Shown here in pieces: positions 24,133-34,791 of a stretch of 64,000 nucleotides of DNA. The notes under the pieces were generated by a model. The model was given only the letters and a program-made list of their open reading frames with translations. It did no database searches and had not been told where the DNA came from. The stretch lies in contig CM070602.1 in the NCBI GenBank assembly GCA_036346395.1, forward strand, positions 23,383,098 through 23,447,097, in the 5' to 3' direction. Position 1 is the stretch's first letter, and every line of letters starts with the position of its first letter. Position numbers and translations under genes: made by a program. Source of the stretch: Hsuehochloa calcarea (lineage: Eukaryota > Streptophyta > Magnoliopsida > Poales > Poaceae).

Positions 24133-24157
24133 CTATATATATATATATATATATATA
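24133..24157. repeat. TA microsatellite
   Basis: A run of about 12 TA dinucleotides lies in the gypsy leader. Confidence 0.9.
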
Positions 24158-24377
24158 GTGTGGGGATTTTCAGATATATAAAAGAGGCTCAAACGACACG
24201 CAAAGGAAAATGATCAGCAACTAAAACAAAGACTCTAATGGACTGAAACTTAACAAAACTCACCGAAATAACAGATTGAAACAAAGGGCTACAACAATTT
24301 TTTTATAGGCTTTTTGGTGGATAGGACTAAACAAAATATATGTAGCTAAAGGTAAAGAATCCTACCGTGGTAAGAAA

Positions 24378-24389
24378 GCTCGATACGGA
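24378..24389 (-). other. Primer-binding site of G1, one lesion
   Basis: GCTCGATACGGA is adjacent to the LTR start at 24390 and corresponds to GCTCTGATACCA, the complement of the initiator tRNA-Met site. The CTG is reduced to CG and there is a further mismatch near the LTR. Confidence 0.7.
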
Positions 24390-25549
24390 TGATACGTCAC
24401 GGGGTCCCGATCTTCACGATGTAGGATGATCACCATATAACTAGCTTCAAAGAAGCCAAGATAACTTCGCAAGCGCGATAACTAGTGCAACGACAAATAA
24501 AACTCAAGCCAACCACCGTCTTTAAGCAAGCAACTTTGAATCGAGGATTAGCCCAACCACACTCTCAAGGAACCAACCAACACGACTTACAATCAATCGA
24601 GAAACCTCGAAGGAGTAGGAGCACCAATTGGGAGCGGATGAAGGCGCCGTTGTTGTAATCCCGCGAAGGAAATCACAAGAGCAAAGGGGTATAGATCAAC
24701 TCTCAAAGGTTTGTTAGCACACAGCTGAACAAAGGGGTTCTGTATTTCGTTTATCAAAAGTCTGTGGTTGCTATGAGGCAATGAGGTATTTATACTAGGA
24801 ACATCCCTCCTAGATAGGTGTAAACACGAAATGAAAAGATAAGATAGACTATGTGAAAGGGCCTCCACGAAATAGGCTCGAGTTGTTCCCGCGTGGCTGT
24901 TGGTATTCTGCGCAGTCTTCGGTGTTTTGTCAATAACTCCACTTTGGAAAGTCCAAAAGATGTACCGTCAGTTGCGTTGGAAAGTTAACTTGATAAGCTT
25001 TCACACCATGTGCAGCATGCACCACGAAATAATGTAGAATGGTACAGTTTTGCATGGGAAGTTGAGCGTCGGTAGATCGTTGACCTTGACCAGTCTTCAC
25101 TAAAGCTGGTCGGCTCTCACAATGGAAATTCCAAACAGCTCGGCTCTGGTGGCATTGAAAACTAGACTTAATAAGCTTTCCAAAATGTCCTCATGGACCA
25201 CCATAGCCTTTGGAAATCAAGAGTTATGACTATTTCTTTCGAACTGCTCACTGGATCGGTCTGGTTCGAGTGTGGTCCTTCTCTGTAGTCATCTCTTTGT
25301 ATGTTCTGTCATCCTTCTTGGTGAACCTAAGCAATAGCAATGTACACGACTTAGGCAAGTATATAATTCTCATTGATGTTAAAATGATTCTCACAAAGTA
25401 GCGCGTTCACCTCTTGTTGTAGCTTCTTTGCTCGACTACGTGTAATCGGTCCATCAATGACTTGAAATGGTGTCGATGTAGGTGAGACTTGAGTTGGTGT
25501 AGCTTGATTTGGAGGTTGTAACATCTTGCTTGATAGCGTGGTCATATCA
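24390..25549 (-). repeat. LTR shared by gypsy copies G1 (as 5' LTR) and G2 (as 3' LTR)
   Basis: This 1160-bp LTR runs from TGATACGTCACGGGG to GGTCATATCA. The G1 primer-binding site lies on its left. On its right are the polypurine tract and the 3' coding end of a second gypsy copy, so one LTR serves both. It contains the same LTR-encoded ORF (25351-25545) as 16834-17160. Confidence 0.85.
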
Positions 25550-26182
25550 TCCTCCCCCCTTGAAAAGGAGTCGTCCTCGACTCTGAAGTGTCTTCACTTG
25601 TGAATGGTAAGAGGTCAGCAACATTGAAGGTGTTTCTCACACCATAACTTGCTGGAAGATCTATCTTGTATGCATTATCATTGATCTTCTCGAGAACACG
25701 AAATGGACCATCTCCTCGTGGCAACAATTTTGATTTCTTGATGAGGAAGCGATCCTTGCGCAAGTGTATCGACACCAAGTCCCGGGCTCGAATAACACTT
25801 CCTTCCTATGCTTGTTCATACTTGCAGCCTTGCGTCTTGCCTTGAGTTCAATTACTTCCTTGGTCTTTTCATGTATCTTCTTTACATATGCGGCACGCTT
25901 GGAAGCTTCCATGTTGGTCCTCTCCTGCAATGGAAGGGGCAACAAATCTATCGGAGCAATAGGTTTGAAACCATATACAATTTCAAAAGGACATAAGTTA
26001 GTGGTAGAGTGTAACGCCTGTTATAAGTAAACTCCACATGTGGTAAGCATTCCTCCCAAATCTTCAAGTTCTTTTTCACCATTGTTCGCAGCAACATTGA
26101 TAATGTTCGATTCACCACTTCAGTTTGTCCATCGGTTTGAGGGTGACAAGTGGTGGATAATAGGAGCTTTGTTCCAAGTTTG
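25550..26182 (-). pseudogene. Truncated gypsy copy G2 (3' end of pol)
   Basis: This is nearly the same as 17165-17790 of G1: the C-terminal part of integrase with KSKLLPRGDGPFRVLEKIND, AYKIDLPASYGVRNTFNVAD and TTPFQGGRMI, ending in a stop at the LTR border. The copy stops at 26179-26182 (TTTG), where sequence of B2 begins, so most of G2 is missing. Confidence 0.85.
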
Positions 26183-27506
26183 ACAATGGATTCATCAAGG
26201 AATCACGTCTTCCTCTCATCCAGAGATAACAAATATAAAATAAATAAAGAAGCAAAAACGGAGTATGCATGAAGTGCAATGAGTGCTTCATTTTTGTATT
26301 TTTCAATTTTTGAGTACAAGAAGCTTTGGAGATTACCCAAAAGAGCTAGCCAGTATTTCTAATATTGCACAAACAGCATATCAAGCCTGACAACGCTAGC
26401 AAGATCATGGTAAGACATGTATATCAAAGCTAAGCACAAAGGCTCAAAAGTAAAACACTAGATTTGATCAATTTAAGCAACGCTTCAAATTCAGCAAGTT
26501 CATCAACCGTGATCCTAAGGTGAAATTGGCCATGTCAAAATGTCAAAGTGAGATCAAAAATCTAACAAAGACCACATTAAGAGTCACTCAGGTCCTGTAT
26601 TGAATCATTTTGCTCAATATTTTGTAAAAGCCCATTTGTCAACATTTTTCTCATATGCATTGAATATTGAAGTTGACTAATGATCTAACTTAGTGACAAG
26701 ATCCTGAACTAGGAGCCATCCACAAACTCATCCTAAGCTTCGACAAGAAGTTGATTAAAGGTATATCTTAAGAAAAAAAAATCCTAGACTAGGAGCCATC
26801 CACAAACTCTTTCTAAGCTTCTACCAGGGCGACAAATCTTGAGGTTCATGTCATTTCTGACAAGCAGTCCCCATGAGATCATCTGGTTCATCAAACTATC
26901 TCCAAGTTCATATCATTTGACAAGCAGTCTCGTAAGAATAGTTTGGCACAATTTACGCATAAGACAATCTTGATTTTCATTTTTCACATGAGCATTTTTA
27001 GAATCTCAAGAACACAAAAGTTCAAGTAATGGTCAATTTTAGATCAAAGAGCTAACAAAGCAATTCTGACAGGGCCAATGTCACAAGAGGAGCACTAGTT
27101 GCGCAACTCGCTAAAATATCCACAAATTGTAATTTCTTAGTTCGAGTTGTTTTAAAGTTCTAGCTCATATAGCAAAGACTTAGCTACACATGTAAAAGCA
27201 TGATAATTCTAGCAAGTCAAAGAACTGAACATGACATTGAGCACGAATTGAAGTACTAGAGCTCCAAAGGGTAATAGGCAAAGCTTCATCAATTTTAAAA
27301 TATAAGCAGAAAATCTTATATTACAATGCATCTTTTTGGATTTTTCATACCACTTGTTGGATTTTTCATATGAATGCAATATGATACAATGAGATGCAAT
27401 AAAAAGCCTAAAAACCTAAAAAGTTCAAAAAGATCACTAAGTTCAGAAAAAAGAACAATAAAAGATCAAAAGAATAAGGAAAGATCAGAAAAGATCAAAC
27501 TCTACC
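26179..27506 (-). other. Partial 3' untranslated region of B2
   Basis: This is non-coding sequence matching 5271-6624 of B1. It begins exactly at the outermost polypurine tract (TTTGACAATGG), so that tract and everything beyond are missing. No gene is seen. Confidence 0.75.
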
Positions 27507-28205
27507 TCAAACCAACCCATAAGGATAAATTACCCCTAACTCACTTCTCAAGGTGGCAAACCTGGTTTGATCTAAAGGCTTTGTGAGAATATCCGCCAAC
27601 TGAGCATCGGACTCCACGAAGTGCATCACAATATCCCTTTTTTCAACATGATCTTTAAGGAAGTGAAAGCGAATGTCTATTTGCTTAGTCCTAGAATGTT
27701 GCACTGGGTTTTTAGCAATATTAATAGCAGAAGTGTTATCACAGAAAAGAGGAACACTAGCAAAGTTTAACCCATAATCTTTCAAAGTGGACGTCATCCA
27801 CAAAATCGATACAAGAACTAGCAAAGACTACATACTCGCTTCAAAGAAGGATTGTGCAATGTAAGACCGCTTCCTAGAAGACCAAGATACAAGAGAAGTG
27901 CCTAAGAAGTGACAGCTCGAGGTACTCTTCCTATCTAACCGATGACCCAAAATCGAATCAAAACCCCTAATGGACAAAGCTGAAGAGCAGGAATACCAAA
28001 TTCCATATAAGAGGGTAGAGTGTAAATACCTGAATATGCGCTTAACGGCTTGGCGATGGGAAGTTCTCAGAGACGCCTGAAATCTTGCACAAAGGCATAC
28101 CGTGAAGTGAATGTCCGGTCTCGAGGCCGTTAAATACGAGAAGGAGCCGATCATGTCATGCGGACTCGCGTTGATCCACGACTTCTCCTTCCTCATCCGA
28201 TCCAA
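27507..28205 (-). pseudogene. Copia RNase H of B2
   Basis: RNase H removes the RNA strand during reverse transcription. The minus-strand frames show SRPDIHFTVCLCARFQASLR, HRQAVKRIFRYLHSTLLYG, LDRKSTSSCHFLGTSLVSW, DNTSAINIAKNPVQHSRT and ADILTKPLDQTRFATLR, with a stop at 27507. A frameshift near 27830 separates the two parts, and the segment overlaps the end of the RT frame at 28156-28205 in another frame. Confidence 0.85.
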
Positions 28206-29274
28206 AAAATGAGGTTACCATGGGAGTGGAAATTGGCTTACAGTCACCCATGTTGAAGCGTTTGAGTAGATCTTTAGTGTACTTTGTCTGGTGGATGAAA
28301 GTTCCTTCCTTGCATTGCTTGATTTGAAGTCCCAAATAGTAATTAAGCTCTCCCATCATACTCATCTCAAATTCCCTAGACATAGTCTCAGAAAAACTGA
28401 AAACAAGAGCATTAGAAAAACCACCAAAAATAATATCATCTACATAAATTTGAGCAAGCAGGAAGTCATTGCCACGCCTAAGAATGAATAGAGTTTTATC
28501 CACTTTACCCATCTCAAAATTATTTTTAAGCAAGAAGGTCTTAAGTCTATCATACCGGGCTCTAGGGGCTTGCTTAAGACCATACAAGGCTTTGGATAAC
28601 TTGAACAGACGATTTGGATACTTGGGATCTTCAAAACCCGGGGGTTGCTTAACATACACTTCCTCCTCTATGAAACCATTTAAAAAGGCACTTTTAACAT
28701 CCATCTGATATAATTTAAAACCTTTTGATGCAGCAAATGCGAGCAAAATGCGAATGGCTTCTAGTCTAGCAACAGGAGTAAATGTCTCATCAAAATCTAA
28801 CCCCTCAACTTGGCTGAAACCCTGAGCTACCAATCTGGCCTTGTTTCTAACCACAGAACCATCCTCACCTTGTTTATTCTTGAACACCCAACGGGTTCCT
28901 ATAACATTATGACCACTAGAAGGTTCTACTAGGTTCCAGACTTTGTTTCTTTCAAAATTCTCTAACTCCTCATGCATGGCATTTACCCAGCTAGAATCAG
29001 ATAAAGCATGTGATATATCGCGGGGTTCAAAAGAAGCAACAAAAGCCGAATGAGAGTAGAGATTTGGATCATTATACCTAGAGCGAGTGACTCGCTTATG
29101 TAGATTACCTATTATCTGATCCGGAGGATGCTGTCTCTGAATGCGAAGTGGAGCGTCTGGGTAAGATATCGTTTCTTCGACCTCCGCAGGTACTGCTGAT
29201 GATGATGATGCAGCAGGAGCCTCAACTGAAGGTGAAGTAGACGAAAGGTGTTCTTGTATCAATATGGGCGCCAA
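28156..29274 (-). CDS. Copia reverse transcriptase portion of B2
   Basis: This open frame of 372 codons spans the spacer and the reverse transcriptase of a Copia polyprotein. Residues about 60-130 carry the conserved lead (RYNDPNLYSHSAFVASFEPR, WVNAMHEELENFERNKVW). The RT core follows with GTRWVFKNKQGEDGSV, RNKARLVAQGFSQVEGLDF, ETFTPVARLEAIRILLAFAA, QMDVKSAFLNGFIEEEVYV, KALYGLKQAPRARYDRL and the catalytic YVDD (IYVDDIIFGG). Its first ATG is internal to the polyprotein; integrase lies upstream in another frame. It is the most intact pol segment here, but as a lone piece it is not likely to be expressed as a working enzyme. Confidence 0.88.
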   Translation of the reverse strand: MAPILIQEHLSSTSPSVEAPAASSSSAVPAEVEETISYPDAPLRIQRQHPPDQIIGNLHKRVTRSRYNDPNLYSHSAFVASFEPRDISHALSDSSWVNAMHEELENFERNKVWNLVEPSSGHNVIGTRWVFKNKQGEDGSVVRNKARLVAQGFSQVEGLDFDETFTPVARLEAIRILLAFAASKGFKLYQMDVKSAFLNGFIEEEVYVKQPPGFEDPKYPNRLFKLSKALYGLKQAPRARYDRLKTFLLKNNFEMGKVDKTLFILRRGNDFLLAQIYVDDIIFGGFSNALVFSFSETMSREFEMSMMGELNYYLGLQIKQCKEGTFIHQTKYTKDLLKRFNMGDCKPISTPMVTSFFGSDEEGEVVDQRESA

Positions 29275-29395
29275 AGAAGAAAGATGAGGGAATGATATCG
29301 ACCGTCCTCATCTTCCTCCACAAAATGCTCTCAGAATCTGTGAATCATCTCAGAACAATTGATCTAGCTCGTGGCTAGTCTCATCAAAAGTGACA

Positions 29396-30262
29396 TTACA
29401 AGTCTCTGAATAAGGTTAGTCTCGAGATTAAAAACCGAAAACCCTCGAATGAGCAGACAACCCGAAATAACCCATCAAAAGTTCTTGATTCAAATTTATC
29501 TAAGTTGCCTGTCTTAAGAATAAAACATTTTGATCCAAAGACTCGAAAATGCGAAACAGAGGGTTTTCTACCAAAACGAAGCTCATAAGGAGTCTTGCCC
29601 AAAGATGGTCTCAAAAAGATAAGATTTGCAATATGGCAAGCTGTAGCAATAGCTTCGGCCCAAAATCTCCTAGGTGTGCTATACTCATCTAGCATCGTCC
29701 TAGCCATTTCGACTAAGGTCCTATTCTTCCTTTCCACCACGCTATTTTGTTGAGGAACGTGTGGAGAGGAGAACTGATGCTCAATACCACGCTCAGCACA
29801 AAAAGAAGCAAAAGAAGCATTTTTGAACTCCGTGCCATTGTCACTGCGAATTGCTCTCAAGGCACCAGGAAGCTCAGAAGTCAAACGAAGAACAAGGTCA
29901 TGAAAATAACCAAAAACTTCATCTTTTGAAGCAAGAAAGAACACCCAATAATATCTTGAAAGATCATCGACTATGACAAGAATATACCATTTTCCACCGA
30001 CTGACTGGACTCTAGCAGGACCAACAGTATCCATATGAAACAACTGTCCTGGTCCGTCAGTCATAACCATAGTCACAGAAGGGTGTGAGTCGGCAACTTG
30101 TTTGCCATGCCTACAGGGTGCACATACAGCATCCTTGACAGATTTGAGTTTGGGCAAACCTCTCATGAGATCAAGGTTGCTAACTCGTGTCAGATGATCA
30201 AAACCAATGTGCCCCAAACGTCGGTGCCAAAGCCGTAAATCGAAGAAGATGTAAGCAAACAT
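29396..30262 (-). CDS. Copia integrase portion of B2
   Basis: This open frame of 288 codons has the HHCC zinc region (LWHRRLGHIGFDHL, CAPCRHGKQ at about residues 10-75) and the DDE core (VIVDDLSRYYWVFFLA; AIRSDNGTEF; SPHVPQQNSVVERKNRTLVE), then GKTPYELRFGRKPSVSHFRV. Integrase inserts the element DNA into chromosomes. The end runs into frame-shifted sequence near 29470. Protease lies immediately upstream (30263-30790) in another frame. Confidence 0.88.
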   Translation of the reverse strand: MFAYIFFDLRLWHRRLGHIGFDHLTRVSNLDLMRGLPKLKSVKDAVCAPCRHGKQVADSHPSVTMVMTDGPGQLFHMDTVGPARVQSVGGKWYILVIVDDLSRYYWVFFLASKDEVFGYFHDLVLRLTSELPGALRAIRSDNGTEFKNASFASFCAERGIEHQFSSPHVPQQNSVVERKNRTLVEMARTMLDEYSTPRRFWAEAIATACHIANLIFLRPSLGKTPYELRFGRKPSVSHFRVFGSKCFILKTGNLDKFESRTFDGLFRVVCSFEGFRFLISRLTLFRDL

Positions 30263-30790
30263 TTAAGAGATCCAAAGAAGAGATTCGAAAAATCACTCCA
30301 AAAATTCTACCAACTCTAGATATTCCAAACACAAGCTCACCAGTAGAATCGAGCACACGACAAGCATTTTTCTTAAAAACAGTCTCATAGCCATCATCAA
30401 GAAGCTGAGACAGAAAGGAGATTATACCTAAGCTTGTCCACAAGAGCGACATCCTTTAGAATGAATTTGTTGTTCACCCTAATTGATCCTGTTCCTTCAA
30501 TTCGCCCTTGTGTATCATCTCCAAAGGTGATGAAGTCATCACCTGTTGCCCGCGTGAAAGAGGTGAACCATCTTGAGTTTCCGGTCATGTGGCGTGAACA
30601 CCGAGTCGACGAACCACGTGTTCTTCCCTTTCGCAGTAATCCTGAAAATCAAGGAACAGAAGAACGATGTGTCTCAATACTGGGGTTAGATAAACAAGAT
30701 TTAGGAATCCAGTACTGAGACACACGTCTGCAAGGAGTATACAAGCCAGAAGTACTACCCTTGATGTTATCTAAAATTCTGTTATGAGCA
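30263..30790 (-). pseudogene. Copia protease region of B2
   Basis: Minus-strand frames show MTGNSRWFTSFTRATGDDF, GRIEGTGSIRVNNKFILK and DVALVDKLRYNLLSVS, the segment between the protease active site and integrase in Sirevirus-type pol. The upstream catalytic Asp region falls near 30600-30720 (in-frame with SQYWIPKSCLSNPS), but the frame is disrupted there. The aspartic protease would cleave the polyprotein. Confidence 0.7.
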
Positions 30791-30800
30791 ATGTTTAAAT

Positions 30801-33038
30801 TTACATGAGAATTAACCTGTCCAGGGGCGGTCTGACCGACGTGGTTCTGGCGGTCAGACCGGCGACCAAATCGGTCAGACCGGTGACCACCAATGATCGA
30901 CCTGACTCAAGAACATGAGAATTAGGATATGTAGAAACATAATGATTAGCATGTGAGAAAAATCCTAATCCAGGTTTATTCCTTTCAGTGTTAACATGTC
31001 TCATAAAAGCTCTAGGTTGCCTGAATGAAATTCTATCAAAATTTTTCCTATCATTTTTCAACCTACGCCAACAGAAATCAATCAAATGCCCACTTTTCTT
31101 GCAATAAGTGCAATGGTACTTGGTACCACTAGAGGAGGCACCATTTGAATTAATATAAGGTTGGGCAAAACCTGCAGATTTAAAAGATGTTTTTGCAGAT
31201 TGGGTTTTGAATTCAATTAAACCTTTTTCCAAGACTTGAATGACTTGTGGCTTTGAATTGTCTTGAAAAGAATTGAATCCTAAACCTTGCTTCTTATAAG
31301 GACTTTTAGACTTGTCAAGAATCATGTTTAATTGTTTCTTACCTTTAGAAAATTTCTCTAATGTATCATGAAGGTAAGCATTTTCTTTTCTCAAACTAAC
31401 ACAAGCATCACAAGTTTTATCCATAGATTTCTCCTTATATAAAGGAATTTCAAGCTTAAGATCGGAACAAGAAGCACAAATAGTATTTTCAATATTGTCC
31501 TTAAGCTTAGCATATTTGACTCTAGCAGCTTCTAAGATATCTTTGATTTCACGTTCTTTCTCTAAGCAAGAAGTACAAGGGCTAGAATCAAACACATCAA
31601 AAGCAATCAATTTACTAGATTCTAAACATTTTTCACAAGGAGCACTTTTAATTTCATTTAGTTCAGATCTAGCATTCTCAAGTTGTTGTATAGAAATATT
31701 ATAAGCAGATTGTAACTTGGCAATTTCTGAATGCATAGCATTACAAGATAAACATTCATCAGGTTCAACAGTCTTAGCATTTTTAAGCTCTACTTTCAGT
31801 TTGTTAATCTTTGACTCTAATTTCTTATTTTTTGTCATGACAAATTCTAGCGCTTCATCTTGACTAAGCAATTGCTCAACTATAGAATCATATTTAGCAG
31901 AAAGCTCATCATAAGAAAAAGATACCTCATTATCATCAATGTCGCTGCTGCATACCATGAAGCACATGCTAGTGAAGTCCTTGGCCTTCCCTTTCTTTTT
32001 GCCTTGAGGGATCTCCTCCTCCTTGTCCTCCTCACTCCCGGAATCCACATCGCTCAAGGATTGATCCTCAAAAGCGGCAAGGACCCGGTGAGCGGCCTTG
32101 ACAAGTTTATTAGCCTCATACCTTGATTTGTTGAAAGAGGGCTTCTTCCAAGTTGGCTTTTCTTCCTTATGATTGCTCTTACCTTTCAGCTTGGGGCAAT
32201 TTGCCCGGATATGATTGAGCTCACCACATTCATAGCATGTCACCGGACCACCTCTCTTTTTGTTTCTCACATTATTGTAGGCCCGTGTGAATTTTTTAGC
32301 TAGGAGAGGTAACTCTGTCTCAGGAATACTTTCAAGCTCCTCCTCAGAAATAGCAGATAAGCAAGTAAATGAAAAATCAGAAAAAGATTCAAGAGTACCA
32401 TCAGAAGACCTTTTGAGAGGATCAGCTATCAATGTCATGTTTTCTTTCTTAGAATGATCAACTCTTTTAATTTCATGAGTCTTGAGTTTACTATAAAGCA
32501 ATTCTAAAGTAAGACTTGAAAGATCAACATTTTTCTCTATAGCAGTAGCCTTCATCTCCCACTCCTTGGTGTTGATTGCAGCCAAGAGATGGGTGGCATT
32601 TTCAGATTGAGAATATTCAATATCAACAGCTTTCATTTGATTAATTACTTTATTAAAGCGATGAAAATGTCATCGATGCTCTCTCCAGACGCATCTCGAA
32701 TTTATTGTATTCACGCTTGTAAACTGCTTGGCGACCTTTTGATTTGGGACGAATCCTCATGATATGTTTCGAGAGTGTTCCAAATTTCATGCGCAGTGGC
32801 AAGATTGCAAATGCGATCATATTCTTGTCTACCAAGCGCACCATATAAAAGATTTTTAGCTTTGTTGTTGTTTGCCACAAGAATCGCCAAGCAGTGTTGC
32901 AATTTCAGAATAACAAGCTGGCTCGAACAACATCCCAAATAGCTTGTCCTCGCTCTCAAGAAAGACTCGCATATGATTCTTCCAATAGGCATAGTCGTGC
33001 CCATCGAAGATATACGGTTTAGTAGAAAACTTATCCAT
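30801..33038 (-). pseudogene. Sirevirus gag of B2 with two zinc knuckles and five CxxC motifs
   Basis: The start is the ATG at 33038 (MDKFSTKPYIFDGHDYAYW). The N-terminal domain shifts frame around 32640-32900. From 32636 a 611-codon frame runs to 30801. In it, residues 134-147 are a CCHC knuckle (CYECGELNHIRANC) and residues about 509-522 a second one (CTYCKKSGHLIDFC). Between them is a long charged coiled coil (about 240-440) carrying CxxC pairs at 295/298, 334/337, 354/357, 387/390 and 409/412. Acidic and lysine-rich tracts lie at about 195-220. Gag builds the particle and binds RNA. The C-terminal residues are encoded by CGGTCTGACCG-type repeats, so the end of the frame may be shifted. 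Confidence 0.85.
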
Positions 33039-33084
33039 CGCCTAAAGTTCAGTGACCGGTTAAGATCAAGAGTGAACGAACCGG

Positions 33085-33095
33085 GCTCGATACCA
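33085..33095 (-). other. Primer-binding site of B2, one base short
   Basis: GCTCGATACCA lies beside the 5' LTR. Compared with the intact site of B1 (GCTCTGATACCA) the CTG reads CG. It is complementary to initiator tRNA-Met apart from this lesion. Confidence 0.8.
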
Positions 33096-33097
33096 CT

Positions 33098-34791
33098 TGT
33101 TGGACCGAAAAGGCGACTAGAGGGGGTGAATAAGAGCACGCTCACTTTTTCCCAAATAATGAATTCAACACAATTTCACTCCAATAGCTGTTAGGAAGCT
33201 ATGAAGATCAATATACAAGTACAGCGGAAGACTAGTATTGAATCCAATTAAATCCCCTAAGCAAAATAACAAAATCAACTAAGATTACAGAATCACAAAG
33301 CACTGGCGGTCTGACCTCTGGACCCGGTAGGTTGGACCGATTGTCGGCGGTCGATCATTGCAGATCAAGGCCGGATCGCCCAAAATCCATCCGACCGGTG
33401 GCCGATGGGTGGTCCGACCGGCAGCTCGAACCGATCCAAACAAGAAAATCACCGATGACGAAGTTGCAATTAGGTCAAACTTTTGATTCTCAACTCCAAA
33501 CTTTACAAACTTTGCACACACCTTCTCTATGATATTGAGAACCTATTCCAATAGAATATTATGATAATTCTTGGATAGATCCTGAGCAATTGCTAATTGA
33601 ATAACAGAGGGTCTAAAACCGGGTAAGAACGAAAACTTGATCCTAATGCTTGTTCGTGAGTGATTGATGATCAAGATGATTCTAGATAGATTCACACATA
33701 TCACAGCAAGCTAATTTACGTGAAAGAATCAATCACAAACTCGCAGATCAAAGAAAGCCTTAAAAATACGAAATTGAAAGCAAGAACGAAAAGAGACTTA
33801 CCTCAACTCCCCCTAAGCCAATTAGGGTTTGAAAACAACAAAAGAGGTGAAAAACAGCGAGAGGGAGAGGTGCAGCCCCCACCTCCTCCTATTTATAGTG
33901 GAGGCCTAGAACTCTCTAGGGTTTGACTTAATTGGGCTCCCGTTAAGGCCCACTAACAAACGGGTCACACACGCACGCTTCGCAAAGCGCCGTCTTTAAC
34001 CTTTTGACCTAAACCGCTTCACCATGCGCCATGGATTTGCCAATAGGTCACCCTTGTCCATCTTGTGTCACGCTTGAGTCATTGACTCACCGGCATCGCC
34101 GATCGCTCGACCTCAACTCTCCAAGTCTAGTCCCGATCCTCCTCGCCGCTGACCGTCGTTGACCACCAAGCAACTCGCACAACCATAGACAAGCAAACAC
34201 GAATTCGGAACAAGTTCTTCACAACTTGACCCATGTTAGTCAAAACATGCATCATGCAAATCATATGCCACGATACCAATGACTTTGACCTAACAAAACA
34301 ACATCCCCACGAAGTTGACGGATGTTCAAGTAGAAACCGGTCTGACCGCTCCATGTGAGCGGCCGGACCGCTCCTCGTGAGCGGTCGGACCGCCTCTCGG
34401 CGGTCGGACCGCTCCTCGTGAGCGGTCGGACCGCCTCAGGACTTAGCCAAATTCATGCCACAAATTCAAACCTTCAAAACTTAAATTGAATAGAACTTCA
34501 TCGAGACGCAAAAATCATGAGACCAAGTGCATTGGGATCCCTCACTTGCCTACAACACCTATTTTTGGCCCACTCGTTTGACCACTTTTAGGTCACAAAT
34601 GGTCCGATCACAAGATATGGCCGGTCCGACCGATTTGGGACCGGTCGGACCGCCATGCTAGGACCGGTCGAATCGCCCCTGTCCAGAATGCCTGAAGCTT
34701 TGTCGAAAACACGTGAAATGACAAATCGTAAACACCATTACCAATTGTCACATCATCCTAAGATCTGGAGCATATCCCCATGATATCCACA
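33098..34791 (-). repeat. 5' LTR of element B2
   Basis: This 1694-bp LTR starts TGTTGGACCGAAAAGG and ends GATATCCACA. It is similar to the B1 LTRs along its length. CGGTCGGACCG-type clusters lie at about 33305-33425, 34338-34433 (five close copies alternating with GCTCCTCGTGAG) and 34600-34672. Confidence 0.9.

Larger units (their letters stand above)
23443..24389 (-). other. Leader (5' untranslated region) of gypsy G1
   Basis: This stretch of about 950 bp lies between the 5' LTR and gag. It has no supported gene. It is AT-rich, with T-runs near 23980-24015 and a TA dinucleotide array at 24133-24157. The primer-binding site lies at its right end. Confidence 0.7.
15997..25549 (-). mobile_element. 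Ty3/gypsy element G1
   Basis: This is a minus-strand gypsy element. Its LTRs (15997-17164 and 24390-25549) begin and end with the inverted TGATA/TATCA. Reading leftward it has a leader, gag, protease, RT-RNase H and integrase in the gypsy order. It is interrupted by a solo LTR at 18033-19698. The right LTR is also the 3' LTR of G2, so a right-hand target duplication cannot be found; the left flank is ACAGG (15992-15996). Frameshifts and stops are common. Part of the coding region extends into the LTR, as in CRM-like gypsy elements; clade placement is an inference. Confidence 0.88.
26179..34791 (-). mobile_element. Sirevirus-type Copia element B2, lacking its 3' LTR
   Basis: This minus-strand element has its 5' LTR at 33098-34791, a primer-binding site, gag, pol and part of the 3' untranslated region. 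The 3' LTR and the rest of the untranslated region are gone; the left end is fused to G2 at 26179-26182. The right flank is CAAAC (34792-34796); its duplication partner is lost. The coding regions are the best preserved of this family in the window (611-codon gag portion, 372-codon RT portion, 288-codon integrase portion), yet the N-terminal gag, gag-pol and integrase-RT parts are in different frames. Confidence 0.9.
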
